Part shown: positions 33,893 through 45,366 of the stretch, piece after piece
Position numbering within the stretch: position 1 is the stretch's first letter
Layout of the letters: each line of letters starts with the position of its first letter
NCBI RefSeq assembly: GCF_018812025.1
Contig: NC_063066.1
Span: 11,393,382 to 11,457,381 of the forward strand
Source: Megalobrama amblycephala
Lineage: Eukaryota > Chordata > Actinopteri > Cypriniformes > Xenocyprididae
Direction: 5' to 3'
DNA length: 64,000 nt
The notes under the pieces: generated by a model
Told to the model about the DNA's origin: nothing
Databases searched by the model: none
The model's input: the letters and a program-made list of their open reading frames with translations, nothing else
Made by a program: the position numbers and the translations under genes

Positions 33893-35046
33893 TGTAAGAT
33901 GTGTGGGTGTAGCAAATGCAAGACGCAGGAGATTCAGAACAGTCTTTTAAAAAATCCAACAAAAATACATAGGGAAACTCAGGAGCTAGAATAATCCACA
34001 ACCATGTAAAGCAAATATGACATGGAACACTGAACAAAGGAAACAAGGGACTTAAATACAAGGGAGAGCTAATGAACTTAACAAAAACAGGTAATTAATT
34101 AGGAGCTATGGAAACTAATAAGCACAGGAAACACAGGCAAAACAAAACAGCGAAAACAGAACACTAGAACAGTAAAACAGAACTATACAGAACAGAACTG
34201 TAACAGTACAGGACGAAGGCCCACAGTGGAGTCGAAGGAGGGAGTAGCCATGGTGGAGACTTGACAGGTTTAACCAGGGGGATAACTGATGGTGATACAG
34301 TCGGAAGGCTGTGGTGCAGTGACTAACCAAGGCGGAGCCTGGTGTAAGGACGACGGTCCCAAGAGGAGCCGAAAGAAGGAAGGAGCCAAGGTGGAGCCGA
34401 CTGGTTGACGAGGTGAGGTGGAGTGACGGGCTTGGCAGCAGAGGGGATCCTCTTGCCAAGGCGGAGCTGGAGACTGAAACACCCAAGGCAGATCCATGCT
34501 GAGGAGTGGAGTCAAAAGTGGGTGAGCCGAGGGACTAAAGGGCGCAGCGGAGGCGGGGCCGAAGGATTGGCTGTCTTTGGTAGAGGAGGTGGGAGTGGGA
34601 GCTGGGTGGTATTACTGTAGATGCAGGACACTTAAAGCTGGGTGGGACCAGTAGAGACACTGGAGACTTGGAGCTGGGCAGGACCAGGGGGACAGGAGAC
34701 ACAGGCAAATATCCTCTTCAGTTTCCTCATAATATACTGCAGAGGCCAGCTGCAGCTCACAACGTGAGTGTGGTTAGGGCTTCCTACTATCCACTCGTAC
34801 TCCAAGAGCACGCCCACTGGAACGTACAATGTTGCCAGCTCACGCATCTAGTCAGACCTCTCTTCGGGCTCTGGGTTCGGGGTGATGATTGGCTCTTTCC
34901 TCTTTACTGGCTCATTCATCGTGGCAGGATCTGGCTCCATGTCTGCGGTGGGCTCTGGCATTAGTTCCGGGTAGGCGTGCCTTGGATCGCTCCCTAAGGC
35001 TGGTGTAAAAGAAGATGTAAAATGAGCGGTCAGGGAAGTTAGTGAT
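33893..35046 (-). repeat. GC-rich interspersed repeat with GGCGGAGCC motifs
   Basis: The left part (33900-34200) is A-rich with GGGACTTAAATACAAGGG, GAACTTAACAAAAACAGG and an ACAGAACTGTAACAGTAC end. The right part (34200-34980) is GC-rich with recurring AAGGCGGAGC(C/T) and GGTGGAGCC blocks. Both resemble a widespread cyprinid repeat (from memory). The minus strand has several frames of 70 to 125 codons that are rich in Pro and Glu or Ser and Leu (for example 34848-35063) without a recognisable domain. It may be the remnant of a retroelement, but no reverse transcriptase, protease or LTR was seen. Confidence 0.5.
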
Positions 35047-35456
35047 GCACAGTTCGTTACCAAGTCAGTACTGAAATTTTAAAAATGTGACGATACCAGA
35101 ATTTCCCCCTCACATTTTGAGCGCTGCTGAGTGGACTCTTAAACACCTCTGATTGGCCATTGTGTTCACACGCTCAACAGATATGTCTGTGACTGGATAC
35201 AGTGATCAACACTTCAAAAACATGTTTTAAATAGACATCTTTGACGCTCTTCACCGAGCGCTTGCACAGATATACACGGGAGCATTTGAAAGCAGGCGTC
35301 TATCAGCAGATCCACCTATCAGCAGATATATTAGGGAGTCACTGATAGACGCCTGCTTTCAAATGCTCCCGTGTGTATCTGCTCAACAGCGCTCAAAATG
35401 CTAGGGGGAAATGCTAGTATCGTCACAATTTTTAAATTTCAGTACTTTTGACAACA
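35047..35456. mobile_element. Foldback (palindromic) transposon-like element
   Basis: A perfect 32-bp inverted repeat lies at 35275-35306 and 35342-35373 around a 35-bp loop. Outer arms also match imperfectly: near the left end GTACTGAAATTTTAAAAATG and TGACGATACCA, near the right end their complement. The whole reads as a hairpin of about 400 bp. It encodes nothing. From its structure it is a MITE/foldback element. Confidence 0.8.
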
Positions 35457-35462
35457 CTACTA

Positions 35463-35536
35463 CTCGTCTATCACTCTATCTGTCTATTTATCTATCTGTC
35501 TATTTTTCTGTCTGTCTGTCTGACTGTCTGTCTGTC
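35463..35536. repeat. Degenerate (TCTA)n/(TCTG)n microsatellite
   Basis: Imperfect tetranucleotide array with TCTA, TCTG and TTTA variants. It directly abuts the foldback element. Confidence 0.85.
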
Positions 35537-36900
35537 CCACCTGTACATTCACTCATACAATAAACACTTTAACACAGCTAGATACTACTAACAGCTGCAA
35601 CAAACCTGGATGAAATGATATGGAAAACATATACAGTTGACTCACATTGATTCTTTTTAGCTCTTGTCACATTATTAGAGGGTGGGAGGAATCGTGCAGT
35701 CCAGTATGTGCCATTATGAAGCCGTGATGTCAATTCCCTCTGGTGCACAGTAGATCTGAGCGACAGGAACCAGGCGGTGAAATGGAAACATATCCAGTCG
35801 TTGTCTACTCTTCCTTCCCATGTTCTTATATATCCTGGAGCAAATGGTGTAGAGTTAGAATGACACTGGCCAAAGCTGAATAACAAAATGTCCAACATCC
35901 TGTGTCCACCTCTCATTTCCTATTGTATGCAAACATCTACCAATTTTAAACACGCCACAGATACTCCAGCTTTATAGGATGGCGTGTTTATTTAGAGAAC
36001 AATGAGGTGGATGTGTGAGAATTGATTTTTTTGGACAGCTTGTCATGTACATTGTTCATTAGCAATAGTACTGCACTTTGCTTCTAATGTGCATTTGTTA
36101 GAAGCTCACATGTATGACGATGCTATATACATTTATAATCCAGAATTGCTAAAAACATATACACTCATCCAGGTTGCCCTTTAACCTTTGCACACTGTTT
36201 GGATCGCTCTAATGATTTGGACAGAGTTTAATGTAAACGCATTGGCTGTGAGGGGAAACAGCGTGGCGTCTGGATATCTCCCTGGAGCTGTAATCTATAC
36301 TGAAGCGCTGCATCTTTGATCAGCACAACTTCATAAAGTCTTTAGAGCTACACTGTTTTGGCGAGGCTGCTTTTCAGGAAGACAGCGGGATGAAAGATTG
36401 TCTTTCGCTTTTCCCTTCATCTCCAAATGTTTTTATTGGAACGTATTGACACTCTTTCACCTTCCTGTTACACAGACCTCTCCGTAAAGCACTTCAGTAA
36501 TGGCTGACTGCTTAAAACAAAATGTATAAATTAGTAAATAAACAACGTGAAATCATCAGATGCATTTCTAAGAAAAGAAAATAAGCAGCAGAGTGCTGTT
36601 TCTGATCAGTATGATGTATTTTTCATGTTCAGACATCAAAAAATGGTGTAGTGATGCCACCAACCTGAAGCAAACATCTCTCCCTTTTGCATCTTTGAGG
36701 ATGCTTGAGGAGGACAGCCATATCATTGCAAAAGGCCTGTTTACGGTATCTTTATGCAAAACTATGCTTACAAAATACACACAGTCAAATGTTCATCAAT
36801 TTTGCCTCTATATAACAGTGATTGACTTGGGCGAGTTGTTGTTGGCGAAAGAGTGCTGGAGTGTCCCTGTGGTGTGAACCCTCCCTGAATCCATGTAACT

Positions 36901-36931
36901 CCCAAACACCCCCCACACCCCCACACCCCCC
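36901..36931 (-). other. G-quadruplex-prone tract, minus strand
   Basis: Four C runs on the plus strand (3, 6, 5 and 6 bases) separated by short loops give a G4-capable sequence on the minus strand. Confidence 0.6.
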
Positions 36932-36939
36932 TCAGGCAC

Positions 36940-37080
36940 GTGTGTCTGCCAAAACACCTGCCTCAAGGTATTCCCACTGTTCATAAATCAGGGTTCAGGC
37001 TACGGCCAGAACAATAGCAGATGTGGGAACAATAGGACCTGTTAATTCATAATGATGCAGGCTTCCTCCAAAACAAAAAC
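36940..37080. promoter_or_regulatory. Candidate conserved element with paired SOX-like sites
   Basis: GAACAATAG occurs twice, at 37009-37017 and 37027-37035, in direct orientation 18 bp apart, in repeat-free sequence followed by CTGTTAATTCATAATGATGC. ACAAT is the SOX core; paired sites are common in SOX-dependent enhancers. Confidence 0.3.
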
Positions 37081-37676
37081 AACCAGGTAAACACTAATTA
37101 TCATGAAAAAAGTGAGAAAAACAACTCATTTGTTCTCGGAGGCTTGAAGGCTCCTTCAAAGTGCCCTAAGATACAAATGTCAGATGAGAATGAAACTTTA
37201 GCTTCAGTAATTGTCACATTGTTGGGGATCAATGTACTCTTTGTCTTGACAAAAATATGCTTTAGCATCATGGGATGTGGATCTAAATAGGTCTAAATCT
37301 GAAACAGATTAGTTCTGGAAGAATCACAAAACTAGATACCTTATTATTTGAAGGATTAAATTATAATGTACTATACCTCTTTTTACTAGACTACAATACG
37401 AGAGCACAACATACAGCTTATTGTTCATTTAACAATAAGTTGAAGGTACATTGCATTTGTGCTGATGTGGGAAAACAGCACTCTTGCTCGTGTGATATTG
37501 TAATACAACTACATCTTAAAATATGATATAATGACAAAAACTCTTGAATTTTGAGGGCATATATATACTGTATGCATAGCTACATCACGCTGAGTAAGAC
37601 GAGTAAAGAAAACGCGGTAGGCTACTTATTAAAAGAATCACCCTTTATTTAAATATATGAACACAGAAAATTGCTG

Positions 37677-38167
37677 TTAACAGGTTAATATAACATTTTC
37701 CATTACATGACTAGTAAAATAATCGCAACTTACTCTCTGTAAAATGGCGTAATCTGCAGGGTGATGGACACGGAGGTGGGTAAAAAGGTTGGTGGTGTTG
37801 CCACCCTTCGTGCTGACTGTAGCTAGGCAAATCCTCCGGATTGGGCTGTCTAAGGAGCCGAAAAACTCCCATACTGTCGAGTTTACTTGACTTTTTCTCG
37901 GGTGTGGACAGAGCCTCTTGCTTTCCCGTTTGGACGACATTCTTCTTGGTATCCGCGTTAAGGTGCAATACCGCCACCTGAGAGGTCAACCAGGTACTGG
38001 CGCTGGAGTATTTACATGTCATGATATCATAAACATCCTATTCATTTTAAATATTGTGGTTATCGCCAATACCGGTATATTGTCACACCCTAAATTAACA
38101 CGATATCGATATTTCATACTTTGAATATCATGGTTATCGTCAATACCGGTATATTGCGACACCCTTA
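37677..38167 (-). mobile_element. hAT transposon remnant, 5' part
   Basis: On the minus strand the element starts at 38167 with TAAGGGTGTCGCAATATACC. A second, closely similar end-like block lies 74 bp inside (ACCGGTATATTG at 38071 and 38145). A leader of about 110 bp follows, then the BED-finger exon (37734-37940) and the start of an intron. This is the order of a hAT transposase gene with an N-terminal BED exon. The rest of the transposase (RNase H-like core, hAT dimerisation domain) is not in the window, so the copy is truncated or internally deleted. The 3' limit is uncertain. Confidence 0.75.
37734..37940 (-). pseudogene. BED zinc-finger exon of a hAT transposase, degraded
   Basis: This reads as a 69-codon open exon from ATG at 37940 to a consensus donor GTAAGT (plus-strand ACTTAC at 37728-37733), ending in phase 0. 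Residues 23-64 match a BED finger: VWEFFG at 23-28, then ICLATVSTKGGNTTNLFTHL at 37-56, RVHHP, and Y64. BED fingers bind DNA at transposon ends. Two things are odd. The first zinc-ligand cysteine of the Cx2C pair is Arg35, with only Cys38 kept. The linker between VWEFFG and the cysteine is shorter than usual. The finger is therefore probably non-functional. Reading past the donor gives 18 more codons before a stop, which is intron read-through. No downstream exons were found. Confidence 0.75.
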
Positions 38168-39889
38168 TATTGTATATATGTATAACTACATTTGGATGAA
38201 AACCTCAGACCCCAGTCTCCTACACTGGACAAACCTTTTATATCATAGCAGTTTTCTTTGCAGCTAAAGATGCATCCACTATTTTAGTAACTGAATACTG
38301 GCAGGATTTCATCATCAGTGAATGTATTAGTGCCCGTATGGTGTGTTTTACTGCTACACTGAGTCTTTGATTGTATAAAATAGAATGCATTTAATGCTAG
38401 AACCAAAGAGATCTTACTATATTTCCAACAAAGAAAAGCATGCTGTCCTTTGAAGTGAAAAAACTCTTTTGACATACGGATACATGAGCCTTATGGCAGC
38501 CTTATAAAGCTCTTCTCCTCTTAGAAATAAAAAAATATGGACTAATTTCTGCCCCATACAAACAAGAAAGCAGTTATATAATCAGCTGCAGGTCTTTAGT
38601 GGTGGGCGTCTGTTGGCTGTGTTTAATTAATGTTGAGTTGCTTTTGAAGTTGAAGTATGGAGAGTACTGCTGATCTGAGGAAGTGAACAGAACCTTCTCT
38701 GCCTCTCCACGATGCTAATCTTGCCCAGACTGCCGCGCCCTGTGCTAACTCGCCGCCTGTCGCCAGCATCTCGATGCCCAGAGACGAAGATAAGTTTTGT
38801 GGTACTGCACAAATACCCTCCCCCATCCCGTATCTCTCTACAATGTGTGGCTTAGAGCTCATGAGAATTTTAATGTTACTATTAAACTAGGTCATTGATA
38901 AAGTAGCCCTTGCATCCAAGAGAAGCAATTAGCTTAATGCTAATGAAGCAAGCAGATATTGAGATCTGAATTGAGAGGGCGACTGGTGGTCCAAACTACA
39001 GTAATGAAGGCAAATGGCTGGTCATTTAGTCAGTCAATCGAGCATGAGGAGCATGTGTAGCTCTACCTAGATACTTATCTACAATCATTGAATGTTCTGG
39101 GAGCAAAGTTACGCGGTGAGGTGATGCTAATGCTGCACACTGTTATATGGCAACTTCAAATGAAACTCCATCCAGCTTCACGTGGGACAATGTTTTTTGA
39201 TTACTAGCCTTGCGTGGTGTGAAATGGAGTGATATGCTATACTTAGAAAGGGAAAACAGGGCTATATGTTTGCTTTTTATTTCTTTTCAAATGAGACACC
39301 GGTGAGGTGTTAGCCAAACAGAGTAATATAAATAGACTCTGTAGCAGTAGCAGGACTTTGATTCCATACATTCTGATGTGCGGCTTGTTACTGGTTTATG
39401 GAAGGGCAGACCTGCACTTGCAAATGAAAACGTAAGTAAGCGGAGGCTGAGGGAATCAGCAGCACAGTGGAAATGAGCCCAGACTTCACATTTTAGCAGC
39501 ATAAAGAGCTCCATTACCGCTGCTGAATGCATAAACAGTGCACCGTCCACCCAGCACCGCTACTGCAAATACACTCTAGCCTCCAGCAATAATAAACACA
39601 CATACACACATTAAATTAAACCACTGCTGAGTTGGTTCAGGGATTCCGGTGAGCTAATGATGCCTTTTTTGACTCATGGTGTCATGGTTTGCATGCTCTA
39701 CATTTATCTGTATCTGTGGTACTGAGATTTTATAAATTATAATTGTAAATGGTTTCATATTATTTTAGTACTGAAAATGCATGACATCTGAATGCTGCAA
39801 ATGAATCAATTATTCATTAGCAGCGTAATTGCATCTTGAATGCTGCATGTATAATAAAATGCTGAGGTTAATAGTAAAGATGAACTCAA
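38168..39889. other. Non-coding stretch, no gene seen
   Basis: Unique sequence of mixed composition. Frames at 38623-38862 and 39287-39550 (minus) have no recognised features. Confidence 0.4.
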
Positions 39890-40141
39890 CAAGTGTAGAT
39901 TCAACAAATGACTGTTGTTAGCAGGTTTGCCCGATCTACGAACAACTGACTCTTATTATCTTTCTCCTTGCAAATCAAAAGCTTACAGCACAACCAGTGT
40001 AGTCCGATTCACAAACAAATGACTCTAATGATCGTTTCTTTGTAGTGAATAAAAAGATATGGCACAACAAGTGTAGCCTGATTCACAAACAAAGAATTCT
40101 TGTGAACTCTTTCAATTTAGTAAATCAAAAACATGCGTGCA
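39890..40141 (+). repeat. 74-bp minisatellite, about three units
   Basis: Units are keyed by CACAACCAGTGTAG (39989) and CACAACAAGTGTAG (40063), exactly 74 bp apart, with an older, more diverged unit upstream (CAACAAGTGTAG near 39890). Each unit carries a GATTCACAAACAAA block, a GACTCT/GAATTCT block and a TAGTAAATCAAAA-type tail. A single related unit is at 26485-26541. I recall similar dispersed arrays in cyprinids. Confidence 0.75.
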
Positions 40142-42649
40142 ACCCTATTCCTGAAATAGTCTTATGAGCCTGTTCTGAATTGTTAAAAAGCATGAGTTAC
40201 TGGTTTAAATCAGTGCCCTGTATTATTTAAATGTAATACAAATGGGCATTATAACTGAAAATTATCAAAATGAATCGTAATTTAATCAAATTGAATCAAG
40301 ATCTGGTGAATTGGAAACAAGTCATAAAATCTGTATCAAACCCAGTCTTACTTTGCATACAAGAAACCTTTCCATAACTACTGAATGAAATGGATAGATT
40401 GCATAGACTAGTGCACACAGTAAAGGTGTGTAGAGGCTCTATTAAGTGCCCTGTCTAAGTACAGCATGCAGTGATCATAGACACTGGCGGCTGCAGTAAA
40501 TGGCAACCCTGTGGTTGGGACTCAGTTTGGTGGGGTCAGCTGATCCAGGCTTTGTGCTGCCATTCACTACTCCTCTATCACTGTAACCCTAATCGCTTAA
40601 TCTCTGTCTACTGTTGCCGTCAACATATACAAAGAGTCCAGACTCCTTTGTGTGCCAAACCTTTGTGTGTGTGCGTGTGTGTCACCAGGCATGATATCTC
40701 TTGGTGGTGTATTTCAGCTGTGAGTGTGTTTCAGGAGAGATGTATGTAACTTTCTGACTGTAACCTCATTAAATCAGCACTGTTGCTGCACTTCTGCCTC
40801 TGTGATGGCTTCTCCGACCCGAAGCATGCAGCAACACTTAGAAAGCACAAAACTGCTCTAAAGATGAAAAAAAAAAAAACACTAGAGGAGAGAGAGAAAA
40901 GGGCTGGTGGAAGGACGGACTCTGACAGCGTCTGGACTCTGACATTTCTCTGCTTGGATAACCATCGCACCCTCTGTCCCTCCAGCCATGAAGGGAGGGG
41001 GGGTAATGTCAGTTGTCAATCAAGTAAGTCCCCATGCAGCTCTGGTTCCTGTGCTGCTGTGCATTGGCCTGTCTGAGAGACAGACAAAGAGGCCACCTTT
41101 CACCCCTGACACCCCCCTCAGCACCATCTCTTACCCTGTTTGCAGCCTTAGGCTGGTCCAGAGAAGCTGAAGCATCAGTTTTGTGGAGGGGAAATAGAGC
41201 ACAGGTGGTTCACTACATCTCTCATACTCTCTAAGATAGAATGGCTTTACTAGTGTGACATTTAAACACCTGTTCTGCACTACCCAATTGGCTTGCCCAT
41301 TCTTTACACAGTCTGTGTGTGTATCATAATGCTTGTAGCCTTTCAATATAGATGTAGACAATCTGTTCTTTGGTTATGACACTGTTTGCCTGAGCTCTCG
41401 GCTTCCTCTTTCACTTTTGAGCTTCTTATTTAGGACAGAAAAAATAAGTACACAAAAACGAATTCTTGGACAGTGCAGTGCAAGTGTCCATACCTGATGT
41501 GGTGGTAATAATTCTCTGAACTCAAGGTGGGCAAGCACAAGACATCTGTGCCATATAGCAAGCTATAAATATGCAGAGTGTAACTAACTTTAACTTACTT
41601 GATCAGCATGATTCTTTTCAAACTGTTGATTCATCATGACAGACACCTGAAAGCAAAAAACACCATAGAAGAATCTAAAACAACACTGACAATGCTACAT
41701 GTACTTGTTGCATTATGAGTTGTGTTCTAAGAGATTTCATGCATTGTAATAAAAAAAAAAAAAAGTTACTAAGACTTACTGAGCTTTTGCTTATTGAGAG
41801 CTTATTGTATCGACAAATACCTTCATATCTTTAAAACAATATACATTACAATTATATTATTTGAGAATCAACACTGCATATGATAATTAAGAAAAAAAAA
41901 AAATCAGCCAGTATACTAAGAAAAAATATACTTGTATTAAAGATTCTCTGAAAACAAGTATTATATCCAGTCTTATGCAGTCAAGTAAATGATCTTGTTT
42001 TAAAACTAGATATTTAAACTGTAAAATATGACACATTCTTACTAAAGAAAGCTGCAAGCCATTCACAATGGCATAAATCTGAAGTGAGAGACTGGAAAAG
42101 GTTTCTGCTTATTGTCAGTGTGTGTGCAAGAAATAGAGATCTCCACAGCCATCACCTGGAGTTACTCATCAGTCCCGTCACAGTAAGACTTGAGAGAGAG
42201 GAAACCAAGGGCATTGGTGCTACAAAGCAGATGTGTTGGCTCACTGTGTGACGACCGCTGCAAAAGTGCCATTCATTCCATCTGAAACGGCTTTATCTAT
42301 CCCCTTTTCAACTCAGCAAATGCTGAGCCTTTATTTGATATTCAATGTGTTAGCAGAAGAGAACAGGAGGGCCTGGCTTCTCAGAGGGTGGGTAGTTGCA
42401 AATCAGCAGCCCCTAAAATCCTCACTGCTGGGTAAAGATGTGTCCTATTGAAGTGAGGTTGGGAAGGGCAGACCTTTGGACATGTCAGAGCTGGAGTGAC
42501 AGATGGAGACAAAGAAGGAAAGAAAATATAGATAGAGGGATGAGGTGGAGGAAGGTGTCCTGCTGTGCCCTTCTGTCCACGCTGCAAACAGCAGGACTTT
42601 AATCTGATGGGTTGTGTGTATGTCTAGCAGTAAGTACAAGTGTGTGTTA
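40142..42649. other. Non-coding stretch, no gene seen
   Basis: It contains A runs (41750-41764, 41891-41903) and unique sequence. Overlapping frames at 40731-41361 lie on both strands and show no domain. A TGTCAATCA PBX-like site lies near 41015-41023. Confidence 0.4.
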
Positions 42650-43500
42650 CTCTCGTCTAGGTCAAAGCGGTGAGGCCCAGAGCGGGTTGGATGTCATGCG
42701 GCCCACAGGGGTGGCGGGGTCAAGGGGTAGGGCTCCTGCATGCTGGGGAGCTTTGATGGGTGGCACACTCTCCCAGCAAAGCCTTCCAGGCTGGCCGGCT
42801 CAGGCGGGGAGGTACTCTTCTGTCTTTTGTTTTGACCTCAGGCATGTCAGAGCTGTTTCCAATTACGCCCTTGGATCGGGTGGCGTGTATTTCTATGTGT
42901 TATATGGGATCATAATTGACTATAACTGCACCCTCTTAACTTTAACCAGGTGCGCTAGCCAAACCAGAGAGATTAGGCTTGTGCTCTTACAGACACAGTG
43001 TGTGTTGAGTAAGTCGTGCCAGGGTTCGACACCAGGGTCTTGTTTGGCCCTGAAGGAATAGTAGGGAGATTGGCCGTGACTTATTGCCAGATCTTACTGC
43101 TATCGGGCTGAGCGAGTGCACATGTGGCCGTGTGCGTTCAGGAGTCGTGTCTGCGGGTACTGTTGTGCTTTACGAGCTGTGTTAAGTTGTTGTTGTATAT
43201 TTGTGTTAGTCATGCTCTCCTGAGGCACAGTGTTGCTTAGCGCAGCGCTGCAGCCGTAACCGCAACCATTTTTCCAAGCCAGCACGTAAGGTCTCGACGG
43301 AATCGCTGCTTTACAAAACAGCGAAAGTAACAACATGTGGATGTGCACCCACCTGCGACGGGTGCTTTATGAGTGGCCCCCCACCCTCTCGGATTTAAAT
43401 AGCCCCATTTACTGGCCTGACAAAGGGGGAAGAAGCCCGGTATACACCAGAACCCAGAACCTTACACCGGGAGAGGGACGAGAGTGGGGATTGATGGCTC
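42650..43500. other. GC-rich non-coding segment
   Basis: Distinctly more GC-rich than its neighbours, with GGCGGGG and GCCGGCTCAGGCGGGG blocks at 42700-42820 and CpG-containing sequence at 43240-43450. The plus-strand frame at 42612-43061 (149 codons) is open but Gly/Ser/Arg-rich at the start and has no recognisable domain or flanking splice sites. A candidate regulatory element or a diverged repeat; not called as a gene. Confidence 0.3.
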
Positions 43501-45366
43501 ATTGAAGTGCCACTCACAGAGAGAGAGCAGTTATGTCAATCCAGTCTAGTGTTTCAGAGTTCACCTCGGGCTAAAGCCAAGCTAAGTGCATACAGAGCGA
43601 GGGCGGCCCGGGTCAGCCTGCAACCAAAGACAACCATCCAACCTGAGAGGGAGGTTTCCATCAATCTTACAAATCTTACTTAACAGTACATGAAATCTTA
43701 CCACATGGACAGGAAAACAAAGGAAAACGATGAAAACAATGAGCCCATCGTGAAACCAGAGAAGAAGCCGACGCATCCGTATATTTAGTTACACAGTCGG
43801 ACCGAATGCATGAGGTGGTCGGGACAGAGATGCTTTGGCTCTGAGCGGCCTTGTGTGGGATACTGTGTAGGTGACTGAGGCCTAACAAAGGGAAGAGAAG
43901 AAAGAATGAGGGCATTGTGTTAGGCAGGGAAAGAGAAAGGCTGGGTTAAGAGCCGCCGTCATTGATGACTCTATAGAATAAACATCTCCTGAACACTGAT
44001 GAGCTGAGCTGCCACTTTCAACAAGCTCATTACTGTCACTTCTTTACATGTCCCGTGCTCATCTTTGATGCTAACGGAGAATGGAGCGGCAAGCAAACAG
44101 GAAGAGAGTGAAATTATGTGAACGGTACAGCATAGTTGCAACAGCATGGCGACAATCTGTGACTCTTTCAGAGAAGTAAAACAAATGTTTTTGTTGTTGC
44201 TCCAAAATGCCAAATGATTCACATTCAATTGTTTGTGTTATTCAGTGATCCAGCCCTTACATAGATCATTTGTTCTAATGTGCTTTTTGGACATTTGACA
44301 GGTGGGAGGAGATGTGGAGCTTGATGAGAGGAACTGTGTATGTGTGTGTGTCGGGGGGAGGAGTGTGTTTTTAATTACACGATATGTGTTATACGGATGG
44401 TTAAAAAGCCAGTTACACAGAGGAGAGCGAGTATAACTCTGCCAGCATTGAAATGCATGCTCCGATTCCTCACTAATTAAAGCAGCAACTTCAGAAATGC
44501 CATAATAACCATTAATTAGGGGGCTGCTATTTTCAACATAATTTGCTAATTAGTCTGAGACACCGCGCTGTGGAGGTGACTAATTATTGGTGGGTTGGAG
44601 CAATAGACACTTGTGACTTGGGTGAAAATCACACTCTTATGGGGTCAGACCATTATGGGTGAGACTCAGGACCCGACAGGGCCTTAATGGCTTGTAGTCT
44701 GCTACCCTCCCCCTTTTAATAAAATGTACTACATTGAACACTAGACCCTGTTTATTTACTAAGGCTTGAAGATGCTGCATCCACACACATTAATTAGTAT
44801 GTTATCGGCTTTACTCTTGACCCCACTGGCCTGTCTGTGATATTGGACTGAGGGTGAAAATACATCTCAGCCCACAACGTGTCACTTCCTGCTGTGTGAC
44901 CTAATCTCCTCATACCCCTTTGAAGCCCATACTCCTCACATGCTCCACGGAGGCCTGTACACACACATCTGCTAGTGTGTTGTTTTGTATGTGTTTGTAA
45001 TGTATTCACTAAAGTTGGGTTGTGTTGTGCATTTTACAGAAGAAAATCTGTTGAAGATGCGGTTATCTTGTTTTATAGTCTTTAAAAATCTGGTCAAGGC
45101 CTCTGAATAATTCATGGCTGAAACCTTTAGGGCTGTTACAGGAGCTTTAGCAGGTTGTTAGTTTGTTGCTATTGACTATGTTTAAATGAATTTCCTTTAG
45201 ATTGCCTGAGGGAAAATCCTTTAATATTCACCAGAATTAAGAGCAGTTAAACACCATCCAATGTCATGGAGATACAGTGAAATAATGTCCATACCCTACT
45301 TTACTATAAGACATGCTGTTTACTAAGAGAGCTGCTTTGCTGCCTACTTCCTCATAAAGCTGCATG
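43501..45366. other. Non-coding stretch with a candidate regulatory segment
   Basis: 44380-44630 is repeat-free and rich in TAATTA-type sites (CACTAATTAAAGC, CCATTAATTAGGGG, TTTGCTAATTAGTC, GACTAATTATTGG), and is a good candidate conserved non-coding element. The remainder is unique sequence with no gene. Confidence 0.45.

Larger units (their letters stand above)
35537..37676. other. Non-coding stretch, no gene seen
   Basis: Unique sequence. The frame at 35578-35916 (minus, 112 codons) has no recognised domain or splice context. The part from about 37560 probably belongs to the intron side of the hAT remnant that follows. A C-rich tract and a SOX-site pair are listed separately. Confidence 0.4.

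Noticed and set aside
34115..34486. Ser/Leu-rich minus-strand frame
   Set aside because: It lies wholly in a GC-rich interspersed repeat and has no recognisable domain.
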